A stretch of 64,000 bases of DNA from CAWFKS01 sp963816435 (GCA_963816435.1 CAWFKS010000018.1:62001-126000), one strand, 5' to 3'. Positions 47,325-58,129 are shown, counted from the first letter of the stretch. A program made the numbers and translations. The notes: a model not told the origin generated them from the letters alone.

Positions 47325-48179
47325 ATGGCCCTGCTCGAAATCGAAAATCTCGTCGTCGACTTTTCCACCGCCACCGGCCCCTTCCGGGCCGTGGACGGCG
47401 TCTCGCTCTCAGTCAACGAGCGCGAGGTGCTGGCTATCGTCGGCGAGTCCGGCTCCGGCAAGTCGGTCTCCATGCTGGCCGTCATGGGACTGCTGCCGTG
47501 GACGGCGACGGTGACGGCGGACAAGATGACGTTCGAGGGTCGCGACATCCTCAACCTGTCGCCCGGCGACCGGCGCAGGATCGTCGGCAAGGACATCGCG
47601 ATGATCTTCCAGGAGCCCATCGCCAGCCTCAACCCATGCTTCACGGTCGGCTTCCAGATCGAGGAGACGCTGCGCTTCCACATGGGGCTCGACCGAAGGC
47701 AGAGGCGCGACCGCACGGTCGAGCTGCTGGAATCCGTCGGCATCAAGGACGCAGCCGACAGGCTCGGCGCCTTCCCGCACCAGATGTCGGGAGGCCAGTG
47801 CCAGCGCGTGATGATCGCCATGGCGATCGCCTGCAATCCGAAGCTGCTGATCGCCGACGAGCCCACGACAGCCCTCGATGTGACCATACAGAAGCAGATC
47901 CTCGACCTGCTGATGCAGTTGCAGGTCGAACACGGCATGGGGATGATCATGATCACCCACAACATGGGCGTGGTGGCCGAAACGGCGGATCGCGTGATCG
48001 TGCAGTTCCAGGGGCGCAAGATGGAGGAGGCCGACGTGCTCACCCTCTTCGAGGCGCCGAAGAACCGCTACACCAAGGCGCTGCTTTCTGCCCTGCCCGA
48101 CAATGCGGTCGGCGACAGGTTGCCGACGATCGCCGACTACGACTTCATCGACCCCGTTTCCGACGAGGCGCGGCCATGA
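47325..48179 (+). CDS. ABC transporter ATP-binding protein, DppD type
   Basis: A 284-residue ATPase. Walker A GESGSGKSVSM, signature MSGGQCQRVMIAMAI, Walker B LLIADEPTTALDVT and the switch His in MITHNMG are all present; the signature's second half reads GGQCQR, an unusual Cys. The C-terminal oligopeptide-transporter extension is short. It overlaps the DppF-type gene by 4 bases (ATGA). It powers the peptide-type importer. Confidence 0.92.
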   Translation: MALLEIENLVVDFSTATGPFRAVDGVSLSVNEREVLAIVGESGSGKSVSMLAVMGLLPWTATVTADKMTFEGRDILNLSPGDRRRIVGKDIAMIFQEPIASLNPCFTVGFQIEETLRFHMGLDRRQRRDRTVELLESVGIKDAADRLGAFPHQMSGGQCQRVMIAMAIACNPKLLIADEPTTALDVTIQKQILDLLMQLQVEHGMGMIMITHNMGVVAETADRVIVQFQGRKMEEADVLTLFEAPKNRYTKALLSALPDNAVGDRLPTIADYDFIDPVSDEARP

Positions 48180-49019
48180 GCGAGATCGTGCTCGAGACGC
48201 GCAACCTGGTGCGCGACTACCATGTCGAGCGGCGGCCTTTTCGGTACGGCGAGGACGATCCATGCCGTCAAGGGCGTGAGCCTCAGCGTCGAGAAGGGCA
48301 AGACGCTGGCGGTGGTCGGGGAAAGCGGCTGCGGCAAGTCCACGCTGGCGCGCATGATCACGATGATCGACGAGCCGACCTCGGGCGAGCTGATCATCGA
48401 CGGCGCAACCGTCGACATCGCACGGCACGGGCTGACGCCAGAACTGCGGCAGAAGGTGCAGATCGTCTTTCAGAACCCCTACGGCTCGCTCAACCCGCGC
48501 CAGAAGATCGGCGATGTGCTGGCCGAGCCGCTGGTCATCAATACCAACGTGCCGTCCGCCGAGCGCCGGGACCGGGCCATGCAGATGCTGCTGAAGGTCG
48601 GACTGCGGCCGGAGCACTTCAACCGCTACCCACACATGTTCTCGGGCGGCCAGCGCCAGCGCATCGCAATCGCGCGTGCCCTGATGCTCAACCCGCGACT
48701 GCTTGTGCTCGACGAACCGGTTTCCGCGCTCGACCTGTCGGTTCAGGCGCAGGTGCTGAACCTGCTAGCCGACCTGCAGGACGAGTTCGGGCTGACCTAC
48801 GTCTTCATCAGCCACGACCTGTCGGTCGTGCGCTACATCGCCGACGACGTGATGGTCATGTATTTCGGCGAGGCGGTGGAATACGGCAGCCGCGACGAGG
48901 TCTTCACCGACCCCAAGCACAGCTACACGAAGACGCTGTTCGCCGCGACGCCGCGGGCCACCGTCGAGAGCATCCGCGCACGCCTCGAAAGGCGTGCCGC
49001 CGCCCGCGCCGAGGCCTGA
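48176..49019 (+). CDS. ABC transporter ATP-binding protein, DppF type (one frame break)
   Basis: An ATPase of about 281 residues. After the first 16 codons (MSEIVLETRNLVRDYHV) a +1 break near 48226 shifts the frame; the rest reads SGGLFGTARTIHAVKGVSL onward. Walker A GESGCGKSTLARM, signature FSGGQRQRIAIARAL, Walker B LLVLDEPVSALDLS and FISHDLSVV are present. Dropping one G joins DYHV to SGGLFG. It is the last gene of the peptide-type importer. The gap of 172 bases to the next importer probably holds a promoter. Confidence 0.9.
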
Positions 49020-49191
49020 TCGGCCAGCCTGCCCGGCCACCTTCCTCAGCGGAATTCCGATTGCTAGCCGGCGAAATACGTGGCTAATTCCGTGATTGGC
49101 ACCCGACGGGCCGCTTCATCGGACTGTCATCGGACTCGGCTAGTGCGCCTTGGTTGGCGCGTCGTGGGGCGCCGGATCAACGGAGAGAAAA

Positions 49192-50298
49192 ATGTTGAAA
49201 CCAACGGGGCAGGTACTCGCATTCGCCGCCGCGACGCTGATGACGTCGACGGCGATTTCCTCGGCAGCAAGCATGGACGACCTCGTCGCGGCCGCCAAGC
49301 AGGAAGGCTCGCTGACCACCATCGCCCTGCCGCACGACTGGTGCGGTTACGGCGACCTGATCGAGGGCTTCAAGGCCAAGTATGGCCTGACCGTCAACGA
49401 ACTCAACCCTGACGCCGGCTCCGGCGACGAGATCGAAGCCATCAAGGCGAACAAGGACAACAAGGGTCCGCAGGCCCCGGACGTGATCGACGTCGGTCTT
49501 TCGTTCGGTCCCTCCGCCAAGGCCGACGGGCTGATCCAGCCTTACAAGGTCTCGACCTGGGACGACATTCCCGACAGCGCCAAGGACGCCGACGGCTACT
49601 GGTACGGCGACTATTACGGCGTCATGGCCTTCGAGGTGAACAAGGACCTCGTCGCCAATCCGCCCGCCGACTGGGCCGACCTGATGAAGCCCGACTATGC
49701 CAACGCGGTGGCGCTGGCGGGCGACCCGCGCTCGGCTGCCCAGGCCATCATGGGCGTCTATGCCGCGGGCCTCTCCAAGGGCTCGAGCGACGCCACGCAG
49801 ATCGCCAAGGACGGCCTCGACTTCTATGCCGCCCTCAACAAGGCCGGCAATTTCGTTCCGGTCACCGGCAAGTCGGCCACGCTGGCCCAGGGCGCCACGC
49901 CGATCATCGTGCGCTGGGACTACCTGTCGCTGGCCGACCGCGACAATCTGCAGGGCAACCCGCCGGTCGACACCATCGTGCCGTCGAGCGGCGTCATCGC
50001 CGGCGTCTACATCCAGGCGATCAGCGCCTACGCGCCGCATCCCAACGCCGCCAAGCTGTGGATGGAGTATCTTTATTCCGACGAAGGCCAGCTCGGCTGG
50101 CTGAAGGGATACTGCCATCCGATCCGGTTCAACGCGATGACCAAGGCCGGCTCGATCCCGCAGGACCTGCTCGACAAGCTTCCGCCTGCCGACAACTACG
50201 CCAAGGCGGTGTTCCCCTCGCTCGACGACCAGGCCAAGGCCAAGGAAGTGATCGCCAAGGATTGGGACAGCGTCGTCGGCGCAGATGTCGCCAAGTAG
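49192..50298 (+). CDS. ABC transporter substrate-binding protein, spermidine/iron/thiamine-like
   Basis: A 368-residue periplasmic binding protein of the PotD/AfuA (family 1/type 2 fold) group. The signal peptide ends near STAISSAASM. The mature part starts DDLVAAAKQEGSLTTIALPHD and contains PDVIDVGLSFGPSAKADGL and LWMEYLYSDEGQLGWLKG, typical of extracellular binding proteins for polyamines, Fe3+, thiamine or 2-aminoethylphosphonate. The ligand cannot be decided from sequence alone. It is first in a four-gene importer and its stop is 14 bases inside the first permease gene. Confidence 0.85.
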   Translation: MLKPTGQVLAFAAATLMTSTAISSAASMDDLVAAAKQEGSLTTIALPHDWCGYGDLIEGFKAKYGLTVNELNPDAGSGDEIEAIKANKDNKGPQAPDVIDVGLSFGPSAKADGLIQPYKVSTWDDIPDSAKDADGYWYGDYYGVMAFEVNKDLVANPPADWADLMKPDYANAVALAGDPRSAAQAIMGVYAAGLSKGSSDATQIAKDGLDFYAALNKAGNFVPVTGKSATLAQGATPIIVRWDYLSLADRDNLQGNPPVDTIVPSSGVIAGVYIQAISAYAPHPNAAKLWMEYLYSDEGQLGWLKGYCHPIRFNAMTKAGSIPQDLLDKLPPADNYAKAVFPSLDDQAKAKEVIAKDWDSVVGADVAK

Positions 50299-51235
50299 TC
50301 AAACCGCCGCCCGCGAGGGCGACGTGGCCGGCCCGGCGGATGCCGGGCCGGTCGGCGGCGGCCGCCCATCGATCGCCGGAACGTTGCGCGCGCTTTCTTC
50401 CGCGAGTGCGCTGGGCGTCGCGCCGTTCCTGATCTTCGCTCTCCTGTTCCTGCTGTTGCCGACGCTGGGGCTGGTGAGCGGCGCGTTTTTCGATCACGAC
50501 GGCAATCTGACGCTCGCGAACTTCGCGCTGCTGACGCAGCCGGTCATCGTCAACGCCTACGTCATTTCGCTCAAGGTGTCGGCGGCGTCGGCTATTCTCG
50601 GCGCACTCGCCGGTCTCGTGCTGGCGCTGGCGGTGGGACGCGGCGGCCTGCCGAACTGGATCAGGTCAACCGTCATGACCTTCTCCGGCGTGGCCTCCAA
50701 CTTCGCCGGCGTTCCCCTGGCCTTCGCGTTCCTGGCCACGCTCGGCCGACTCGGCCTGGTCACCCTGGTGCTGCGCACGTGGCTGCACTTCGACATCTAC
50801 CGCGCCGGCTTCAACCTTCTGAGCTTCTGGGGCCTGACGCTCACCTATCTCTATTTCCAGATTCCGCTGATGGTGCTGATCGTCATGCCGGCGATCGACG
50901 GCATCAGGCGCGAGTGGAGCGAAGCCGCCGAGACGCTGGGCGCGTCGAGCATCCAGTTCTGGCGCTATGTCGGCCTGCCGGTTCTGTGGCCGAGCATCCT
51001 CGGAACGCTGGCGTTGCTGTTCGCCAACGCCTTCGGCGCGATCGCCACCGCCTATGCGCTGACCGGCTCCTCGCTCAACATCGTGCCGATCCTCCTTTAT
51101 GCGCAGATCCGCGGCGACGTGCTGCACAACGAGAACCTCGGTGCCGCCCTGGCGCTTGGCATGATCGTGATCACCGGCGGCGCGAACGTGCTCTACATCG
51201 TGCTGAGAACCCGGGCCGAGCGGTGGCTGAAATGA
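50285..51235 (+). CDS. ABC transporter permease, PotB/PhnU-like
   Basis: A 316-residue permease. A 40-residue cytoplasmic N-terminus is followed by six hydrophobic segments beginning LIFALLFLLLPTLGL. The EAA loop is EWSEAAETLGASSIQFW. It overlaps the binding-protein gene by 14 bases and the second permease by 4 (ATGA). It is probably the first half of a heterodimeric channel for a small cation or phosphonate. Intact. Confidence 0.88.
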   Translation: MSPSSQTAAREGDVAGPADAGPVGGGRPSIAGTLRALSSASALGVAPFLIFALLFLLLPTLGLVSGAFFDHDGNLTLANFALLTQPVIVNAYVISLKVSAASAILGALAGLVLALAVGRGGLPNWIRSTVMTFSGVASNFAGVPLAFAFLATLGRLGLVTLVLRTWLHFDIYRAGFNLLSFWGLTLTYLYFQIPLMVLIVMPAIDGIRREWSEAAETLGASSIQFWRYVGLPVLWPSILGTLALLFANAFGAIATAYALTGSSLNIVPILLYAQIRGDVLHNENLGAALALGMIVITGGANVLYIVLRTRAERWLK

Positions 51236-52023
51236 AGCGCTCGCGCCTCCTTCCCTGGCTCACGTTCGTGCTTGGCGGCGCGTATTTCCTGCTGCCGCTG
51301 GTCGCCACCTTCGAATTCTCCCTGCGCCTGAAGCGCAACGAATACAGTTTCGCTGCCTACGCCAATGTGCTTGGCGACCCGCTGTTTCGCCAGACCTTCA
51401 CCTATTCGGTGGTGATCGCGTTGTGCACGATCGTGGTCGGTATCTTGCTGATCGTGCCGGCAGCCTATTTCGTGCGCCTCAGGCTGCCGTCGTTGAGACC
51501 GGTCGTCGAGTTCATCACGCTGCTGCCGCTGATCGTGCCGCCGATCATCCTGGTGTTCGGCTACATCCGGATGTTCAACTCGTCGTCCTGGCTGCCGTTC
51601 ACGGCATCGGCGGGCGGCACCAACGTGCTGCTCACCTTCGGCTACGTGACGCTCGCCATGCCCTACATGTACCGAGCGGTGGATACGGGCCTGCGGGCGA
51701 TCGACGTGCGCACGCTCAGCGAAGCCGCCACGATCATGGGCGCCAGCACGCCGACGATCCTGATGCGGGTGATCTTCCCCAACATCCTGATCGCGGTGCT
51801 CTCGGGCGCATTCCTGACCTTTGCGATCGTGATCGGCGAGTTCGTGATGGCAAGCCTGCTCAACCGGCCGGCCTTCGGCCCTTACATGCAGAACGTCGGC
51901 GCCAACAAGGCCTACGAGCCGGCCGCACTCGCGATCATGGCTTTCATCATCACCTGGGGCGCCATGGGCATGATCCAGCTGCTGGCGCGCTTCGCCCCGA
52001 AAACGTCAAGCCATCGCGACTGA
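51232..52023 (+). CDS. ABC transporter permease, PotC-like
   Basis: A 263-residue permease with six hydrophobic segments, starting LPWLTFVLGGAYFLLPLVATFEFSL (first helix and loop). The EAA loop is TLSEAATIMGASTPTILMRVIFP (read as LSEAATIMGAS and RVIFPNIL). It overlaps the previous gene by 4 bases and is followed after 14 bases by the ATPase. Channel partner of the PotB-like protein. Confidence 0.88.
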   Translation: MKRSRLLPWLTFVLGGAYFLLPLVATFEFSLRLKRNEYSFAAYANVLGDPLFRQTFTYSVVIALCTIVVGILLIVPAAYFVRLRLPSLRPVVEFITLLPLIVPPIILVFGYIRMFNSSSWLPFTASAGGTNVLLTFGYVTLAMPYMYRAVDTGLRAIDVRTLSEAATIMGASTPTILMRVIFPNILIAVLSGAFLTFAIVIGEFVMASLLNRPAFGPYMQNVGANKAYEPAALAIMAFIITWGAMGMIQLLARFAPKTSSHRD

Positions 52024-52037
52024 GAGAGGGCGATCAA

Positions 52038-53105
52038 GTGAGCGACGATTTCCTCCGCCTCGAGGGCCTGACGAAGAGCTTCGGCGACCACACGGTCGTC
52101 AAGCAGGTCGACCTGTCGATCTCCAGGGGCGAGTTCGTCTCGTTCCTGGGGCCATCGGGGTGCGGCAAGACCACGGTTCTGCGGATGATCGCCGGCTTCG
52201 AGCGGCCAAACGCCGGGCGTATCCTGGTCGACGGGGTGGATGTCACCAACCTCAGGCCGAACCAGCGCAATATCGGCATGGTGTTCCAGGCCTATGCGCT
52301 GTTTCCCAACATGACGGTGGCCGGCAATATCGGCTTCGGGTTGAAGCTCGCCGGCACGGCCCGTGACGAGGCGGCAGCGCGCACCGGCGAAATGCTGAAG
52401 CTGATCGGGCTCGCCGGCTTCGAGAAGCGCTACCCCTATCAGCTTTCCGGCGGCCAGCAGCAGCGCGTGGCGCTGGCCCGCGCGCTCGCCGTGCGGCCCT
52501 CGATGCTTCTGCTCGACGAACCGCTGTCAGCACTCGACGCAAAAATCCGCGTCTCGCTGCGCGAGGAGATCCGCGAAATCCAGAAGGAACTCGGCATCAC
52601 CACCATCTTCGTCACGCACGATCAGGAAGAGGCGCTGTCGATCTCGGACCGGATCATGGTGATGAACGCCGGAAAGGCGGACCAGATCGGGACTCCGTTC
52701 GAGGTCTACAATCGTCCCGCGAGCCGTTTCGTCGCATCGTTCGTGGGGACGCTGAACATTTTGAACGGCACGGTGAGCGACGCCGCCAGCGGCAGCGTCG
52801 CAGTCGAGGGCGGCGAGATCAAACTGGGCCGTCCCCTCGATGGCCGCGCTCCCGGACAGCCGGTCTCGCTGGCGCTGCGACCTGAAGCAGTGACGATCGG
52901 CAGGCTGAACGGGTCGCATGCGACGCTCGACGGCACGATTGCGGACGTCAGCTTCCTCGGCTCGGTGATCCGCATCCGCATGGATGTCGGCGGCGGGCAG
53001 ATCTCGCTCGACACGTTCAACAAGCCGTCGGCGCCGCCGCCAAGGGCGGGCTCGCCGGCGACCATCAGCTTTTCGCCCGAAGACGTTCTGGTGCTGCGCG
53101 ACTGA
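52038..53105 (+). CDS. ABC transporter ATP-binding protein, PotA/UgpC-like
   Basis: A 355-residue ATPase. Walker A GPSGCGKTTVLRM, signature LSGGQQQRVALARAL, Walker B MLLLDEPLSALDA and the switch His in FVTHDQEEAL are intact. The C-terminal TOBE domain (GQPVSLALRPEAVTIG, then PEDVLVLRD) is typical of CUT1/spermidine/Fe3+ importers. The GTG start has GAGAGGG upstream. It ends the second importer operon and faces ldtP on the other strand. Confidence 0.93.
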   Translation: MSDDFLRLEGLTKSFGDHTVVKQVDLSISRGEFVSFLGPSGCGKTTVLRMIAGFERPNAGRILVDGVDVTNLRPNQRNIGMVFQAYALFPNMTVAGNIGFGLKLAGTARDEAAARTGEMLKLIGLAGFEKRYPYQLSGGQQQRVALARALAVRPSMLLLDEPLSALDAKIRVSLREEIREIQKELGITTIFVTHDQEEALSISDRIMVMNAGKADQIGTPFEVYNRPASRFVASFVGTLNILNGTVSDAASGSVAVEGGEIKLGRPLDGRAPGQPVSLALRPEAVTIGRLNGSHATLDGTIADVSFLGSVIRIRMDVGGGQISLDTFNKPSAPPPRAGSPATISFSPEDVLVLRD

Positions 53106-53150
53106 CCGGGCGAGGAGGCCTGACAAAGGCTGCCGCGGTCCTGCGAAGGA

Positions 53151-54407
53151 TCAGTTGCTGGAGATCTGCAGATCCTCGACGCCGTCGCGACCGTAGATGT
53201 CGTCACGGAACTGCACGACACCGTCGCCCGTCGACCAGGCATCGATGTAGGTGAAGTAGACCGGCACCGGATCGGCGAGCTGGACGTGCACGTCCTCGTC
53301 GGTCTTGATCGTCTGCTCGAAGCGGCGGCGATCCCATCCGGGCGTGTTCTTGAACAGCCAGGTGACGAGGTCGCGGACGTTCTGCACGCGCACGCAGCCC
53401 GAGGAGTGGAAGCGCTCCTGGTCGTTGAACAGGCTCTGCTGCGGCGTGTCGTGCATGTAGACCGAATATGGATTCGGGAAGTTGATCTTCACCGACGCCA
53501 TGGCGTTGATCTTGCCCGGGTCCTGGCGGAAGCGGTATTTCGCCGCCTCGTCGGTCGACCAGTCGATCGACATCGGATCGATCTGGGTGCCGTCAGGCGC
53601 GATCACGCGGATGTTCATGTCGGTCAGGTAGTTCGGATCCTTCCGCATCAGCGGAATGATGTCCTTTTCCACGATCGACACCGGCGCATTCCAGTACGGG
53701 TTGATGATCACCTCGTTGATCTTGGAATTGAGGATCGGCGTCTGCCGGTCGATCTTGCCTACGATCGCGGTGTGGCGCAGCACGACGCGCCCGTTCTCGA
53801 CAGCCTCGATCTGGGCGGCCGGGATGTTGACCATGACGAACCGCTCGCCGAGCGGGCCCGACATCGACTTCAGTCGCACCAGGTTGGTCTGGAGCTGGCC
53901 GAGGCGCACCGGTGCGGAAACGTTGAGCGCGGAATAGGTGTAGCGGCCGGTGACGCCGTCGGCCGGCAGGCCGTGACGCGCCTGGAAGCGCTTGAGGGCG
54001 GCATCGACGTAGGAATCGAAGGCCGGCGAGATGCCGGCACGCTGCGAAAGGTCGCCCGAAATCATCAGGCGGCGGCGCAACGTCTCCACGTCGCGGTCGA
54101 CGACGCCGAGCTGCAGCTTCTTGGTCGGCGGCACGACCGGCCAGCCGCCGCTGCCGACGATCGTCTGGTATTGCTGGATCGCGCGCTCGACGAACGTCAC
54201 CGTCTCGGGGCTGAAGACCGGCAGGTTGGACGCAACCTCGCCGGATTGCGTGGCGCGGGCGTCGAACTGGTCGTTCCAGCGTCCGTGGCGCGGCGCGTTG
54301 AGGATCTCCTGGATGACGTCCTGGGCGAAGGCCGGCCCGGCGATGCCGGCCGCGGCCAAAGCGCCTGCGCCCTTGAGAAAATTCCGGCGCCTGATCTGTG
54401 AGGACAT
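53151..54407 (-). CDS. ldtP: L,D-transpeptidase with peptidoglycan-binding domain and Tat signal
   Basis: A 418-residue periplasmic L,D-transpeptidase that makes 3-3 cross-links in peptidoglycan or attaches proteins to it. The N-terminus has a twin-arginine motif, RRRNFLKGAG, followed by AAAGIAGPAFAQ. A peptidoglycan-binding-type helical domain is near residues 130-200 (LKRFQARHGLPADGVTG). The YkuD catalytic domain has the His in FPNPYSVYMHDTP and the catalytic Cys in HSSGCVRVQNVRDL. The gene lies next to an LdtR-type MarR regulator, as in Liberibacter, where LdtR activates ldtP. The Tat signal implies export in folded form. Confidence 0.9.
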   Translation of the reverse strand: MSSQIRRRNFLKGAGALAAAGIAGPAFAQDVIQEILNAPRHGRWNDQFDARATQSGEVASNLPVFSPETVTFVERAIQQYQTIVGSGGWPVVPPTKKLQLGVVDRDVETLRRRLMISGDLSQRAGISPAFDSYVDAALKRFQARHGLPADGVTGRYTYSALNVSAPVRLGQLQTNLVRLKSMSGPLGERFVMVNIPAAQIEAVENGRVVLRHTAIVGKIDRQTPILNSKINEVIINPYWNAPVSIVEKDIIPLMRKDPNYLTDMNIRVIAPDGTQIDPMSIDWSTDEAAKYRFRQDPGKINAMASVKINFPNPYSVYMHDTPQQSLFNDQERFHSSGCVRVQNVRDLVTWLFKNTPGWDRRRFEQTIKTDEDVHVQLADPVPVYFTYIDAWSTGDGVVQFRDDIYGRDGVEDLQISSN

Positions 54408-54796
54408 CCCCGTCCCTCCGATTCGTTTGCTTGGGCGGACCGGCGCGCCGGTCCTGCATGCTTGCACTGATTTTAGAAGGCCACCCGGGCGGCAGTGCGG
54501 GCAGCCGGATCTGGCAGGCGGTCGTGGACTCGTGACACGATTGGCAAGACCCCTCGGCATGGCGAGCCGAGCGTCGGGCCGACCGACATTGCGTTACGCT
54601 CTTGGGGCCATCCGAATATGGCGTCAATGGGGCCGGCCGGACCGGCACTTTGCGAAGCCGGCTCTTCACGAGTTGCTGATCTGCACCACCCTGGATCGAC
54701 CAATTCAGGCGCCTTCGCAACGGAAAAAGGGCAGCGCCGAGACGCTGCCCTTCCCCCTCCTGCGTGCGGCGGCGCCCGCATCGGGCGCCTGCTCGC
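54408..54796 (-). other. Intergenic region between ldtR and ldtP
   Basis: 389 bases without a gene. It must contain the ldtP promoter and, on the LdtR model, its operator. An intrinsic terminator for ldtR lies at 54723-54752; apart from that no clear inverted operator was picked out. Confidence 0.5.
54723..54752 (-). terminator. Intrinsic terminator downstream of ldtR
   Basis: On the minus strand AAGGGCAGCG, a 6-base loop and CGCTGCCCTT run into TTTTCCG, 45 bases after the ldtR stop. It separates ldtR from ldtP, so the two are probably transcribed independently. Confidence 0.8.
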
Positions 54797-55312
54797 TCAC
54801 ATGCGATAGGCGATGGTGTCGTTCCAGAAGCGGTCGAGCCGCTGCAGCGCGCGGTTCATGTTGCGGAACTCTTCCGCGTTGATGCCGCCGACCTGCTCGA
54901 TCGAGCCGATGTGGCGCTCGTAGAGCTTGCCCACCACCTCGGCGATCTCCTGGCCCTTCTCGGTCAGGCTGACGCGGACCGAGCGGCGGTCGACGCGCGA
55001 ACGCTGGTGGTTGATGAAGCCGAGATCGACCAGCTTCTTCAGGTTGTATGAGACGTTCGAGCCGAGATAGTAGCCACGCGAGCGCAGCTCGCCGGCCGTC
55101 AGTTCGGAATTGCCGATGTTGAACAGCAGCAGCGCCTGGATGGCGTTGATGTCGCTGCGGCCCTTGCGCTCGAACTCGTCCTTGATGACGTCGAGCAGAC
55201 GGCGGTGAAGCCGCTCCACGAGCTGCAGGGATTCCAGATAAAGCGAACGAATTGCAGTGTGGTTGTCATCGTTTACGGCGGCGGGCTTTGCCGCATGTCG
55301 GGAAGTCATCAT
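54797..55312 (-). CDS. ldtR: MarR-family transcriptional regulator LdtR
   Basis: A 171-residue winged-helix MarR regulator. LTAGELRSRGYYLGSNVSYNLKKLVDLGF is the recognition part (in two segments), and RSRVDRRSVRVSLTEKGQ is the wing with the conserved D-x-R-S. The DNA-binding R and D match LdtR of Liberibacter asiaticus, which senses small molecules and activates the neighbouring L,D-transpeptidase gene. Two adjacent ATGs are possible starts. It is followed by its own terminator and then ldtP. The role is inferred from family and context. Confidence 0.88.
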   Translation of the reverse strand: MMTSRHAAKPAAVNDDNHTAIRSLYLESLQLVERLHRRLLDVIKDEFERKGRSDINAIQALLLFNIGNSELTAGELRSRGYYLGSNVSYNLKKLVDLGFINHQRSRVDRRSVRVSLTEKGQEIAEVVGKLYERHIGSIEQVGGINAEEFRNMNRALQRLDRFWNDTIAYRM

Positions 55313-55469
55313 GGTGGTAGCCTCTCGTTTGACGCCGGTGATTTTTTGTTTTTCACCTTGAGAGGGACACTATCGAATTGCTCTAAAATTCGACTTAAAC
55401 GGCAGGCTTAACAGGTGCTTACGGGAATGCCGACGGGAAAGACGCTTAACACCGGGTAAAGCGTGGCCG

Positions 55470-55896
55470 CTATTCGGCCGCGTGCCTGCGCCGGTTTTGC
55501 AGATAGATGACGACGCGCAGCGCCACATAGATTGAGCGCGACAGCGCCGTGGGCGACGACGACAGCCGGACGGTGCCCGTACAGTTCCGGAAAGCCGACA
55601 TACATCACCGTCTCGGACGCCGCACAGATGAACCAGACGACCGGCCCCCACGACGCGAGCATCCACAGGCCGATTGCGGCGAAGGGAAACAGCACCGCCA
55701 GCGTGACCGCGGCGACCTGCCAGTGCACGGCCATCAGGTCGAACCGCCATGCCGACCCCGGATAGTAGCCGACCAGCCTTATCCAGTAGAACAGGCCGAA
55801 CAGCAGGCAATAGGCCGCGATGACGCGATGAAAGGCCTGCCATGCGATCTCGGTCGCCGTCGTGCCCGGCCGCTGCGGAGCGACGCTCGCGTCCAT
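55470..55896 (-). CDS. Small membrane protein, DUF6163-like (one frame break)
   Basis: A membrane protein of about 142 residues with four hydrophobic segments, starting after an N-terminus of some 20 residues with FHRVIAAYCLLFGLFYWIRL. PGSAWRFDLMAVHWQVAAV and TVMYVGFPELYGHRPAVV follow. A +1 break near 55530 shifts the end; correcting it gives VALIYVALRVVIYLQNRRR and a stop at 55470. The start overlaps the stop of the upstream HIBYL-CoA hydrolase gene, suggesting coupling. Similar proteins occur in rhizobia; the function is unknown. Confidence 0.7.
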
Positions 55897-56942
55897 CACG
55901 GCTCGAGTTCTCCGTCCGGCAGCGGCGCGAAATAGGCGTCGATGGCCTCCGGTTCGACCTTGTCGAGGGAATCTGGCCGCCAGTGCGGCTTCGAGCCCTT
56001 TTCGATGATGGTCGCGCGGATGCCCTCGTAGAAGTCATGGCCCTTCAGCATCCGGTTGAGGATGCGGAACTCCATCTTCATGCAGTCGTCCATCTCCAGC
56101 ATCGCGCCAGCGCAGATTTGCTGAAAGGCTACATGGAGGCTGGTCGGCGAGCGCGACATCATCGTCGACAGCGTCTTCCCGGCAAACTCGTCGCCCTCCT
56201 CCGCTGCCTTGCGCAGGCCGGCAAGGACCGCATCCAGCGTGTCCATGGTGAAATGCAGCGAAATGAGATGCAGGGCAGCGTCATCCAGATCGCGCGGCGG
56301 GTTCTTGCAATGCGGCCGCAGCGCCGTCTTCGGGTTGCCCGTTTCGGCAAGCGCCTCGATGACGGCCTCCAGGTCGGCGGCTTCGACGGCGTGGGTGGCA
56401 AGCCCGCTCCACAGCTGATCGCCCCAGCGAATGCGCGCCCCGGTGAGCGCCAGATACATGCCGAAGCCTTGCGACAGACCCGGCAGGATGTGGCTGGCGC
56501 CGACATCGGGGAAGAAGCCGATGCCAACCTCCGGCATCGCGAAGACGGCGTTCTCGGTAACGACACGGTGGGAACCGTGGAACGACACGCCGACGCCGCC
56601 GCCCATCACGATGCCGTCGATCAGCGCGATGTAGGGCTTCGGAAAGCGCGCGATCGCGGCGTTGAGGCGGTATTCGTCGCGGAAGAAGCCGACCGGCGGA
56701 TTTCCCGCCATGCCCGCCTTGTAGATGTCGACGATGTCGCCGCCCGCCGAGAACGCCCTGCCCTCGCCGCGAATGACGACGATTTCCACCGAATCGTCGC
56801 TCTCCCACTCGGCCAGCGCCCGGGAAAGAGCAAGCACCATGCGGTGCGTGACCGCGTTGAGCGCCTTCGGCCGCGTCAGTGTGACGACCGCCGCCTTGCC
56901 GCGCCGCTCGAAGCGTATTTCGTCACCTCCGCCGAAATCCAC
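55896..56942 (-). CDS. 3-hydroxyisobutyryl-CoA hydrolase-like crotonase
   Basis: A 348-residue member of the HIBYL-CoA hydrolase branch of the crotonase superfamily (valine degradation). GRAFSAGGDIVDIY and GIVMGGGVGVSFHGSHRVVTE contain the oxyanion motifs, and FAMPEVGIGFFPDVGASHIL the catalytic Glu and Asp of the hydrolase group. The C-terminal HIBYL-CoA-H domain follows. It starts with GTG after an AAGGA-containing leader. It is divergent from hemB. An intact gene; substrate may be another short branched acyl-CoA. Confidence 0.85.
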   Translation of the reverse strand: MDFGGGDEIRFERRGKAAVVTLTRPKALNAVTHRMVLALSRALAEWESDDSVEIVVIRGEGRAFSAGGDIVDIYKAGMAGNPPVGFFRDEYRLNAAIARFPKPYIALIDGIVMGGGVGVSFHGSHRVVTENAVFAMPEVGIGFFPDVGASHILPGLSQGFGMYLALTGARIRWGDQLWSGLATHAVEAADLEAVIEALAETGNPKTALRPHCKNPPRDLDDAALHLISLHFTMDTLDAVLAGLRKAAEEGDEFAGKTLSTMMSRSPTSLHVAFQQICAGAMLEMDDCMKMEFRILNRMLKGHDFYEGIRATIIEKGSKPHWRPDSLDKVEPEAIDAYFAPLPDGELEP

Positions 56943-57097
56943 CGGGCGTTCCTTCCTGCATGCTTCGTCAAGTGCTTACGAAGGCTGCCACACGGCGTCA
57001 ATGGCGCGACAATGCCACGCGCCTTGGCGGTCGCGGCCGGTGCTTGGTCGGCGGCGATCAGCCGTGGTAAGACCTCGCCAGTCTTGGAGCCGACATC

Positions 57098-58125
<1,028 letters not shown>

Positions 58126-58129
<4 letters not shown>

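Noticed and set aside
49040..49095. Dyad GGAATT...TAGCC / GGCTA...ATTCC after the first importer as a terminator
   Set aside because: The stem is interrupted and has no T run, so a terminator call was not justified.
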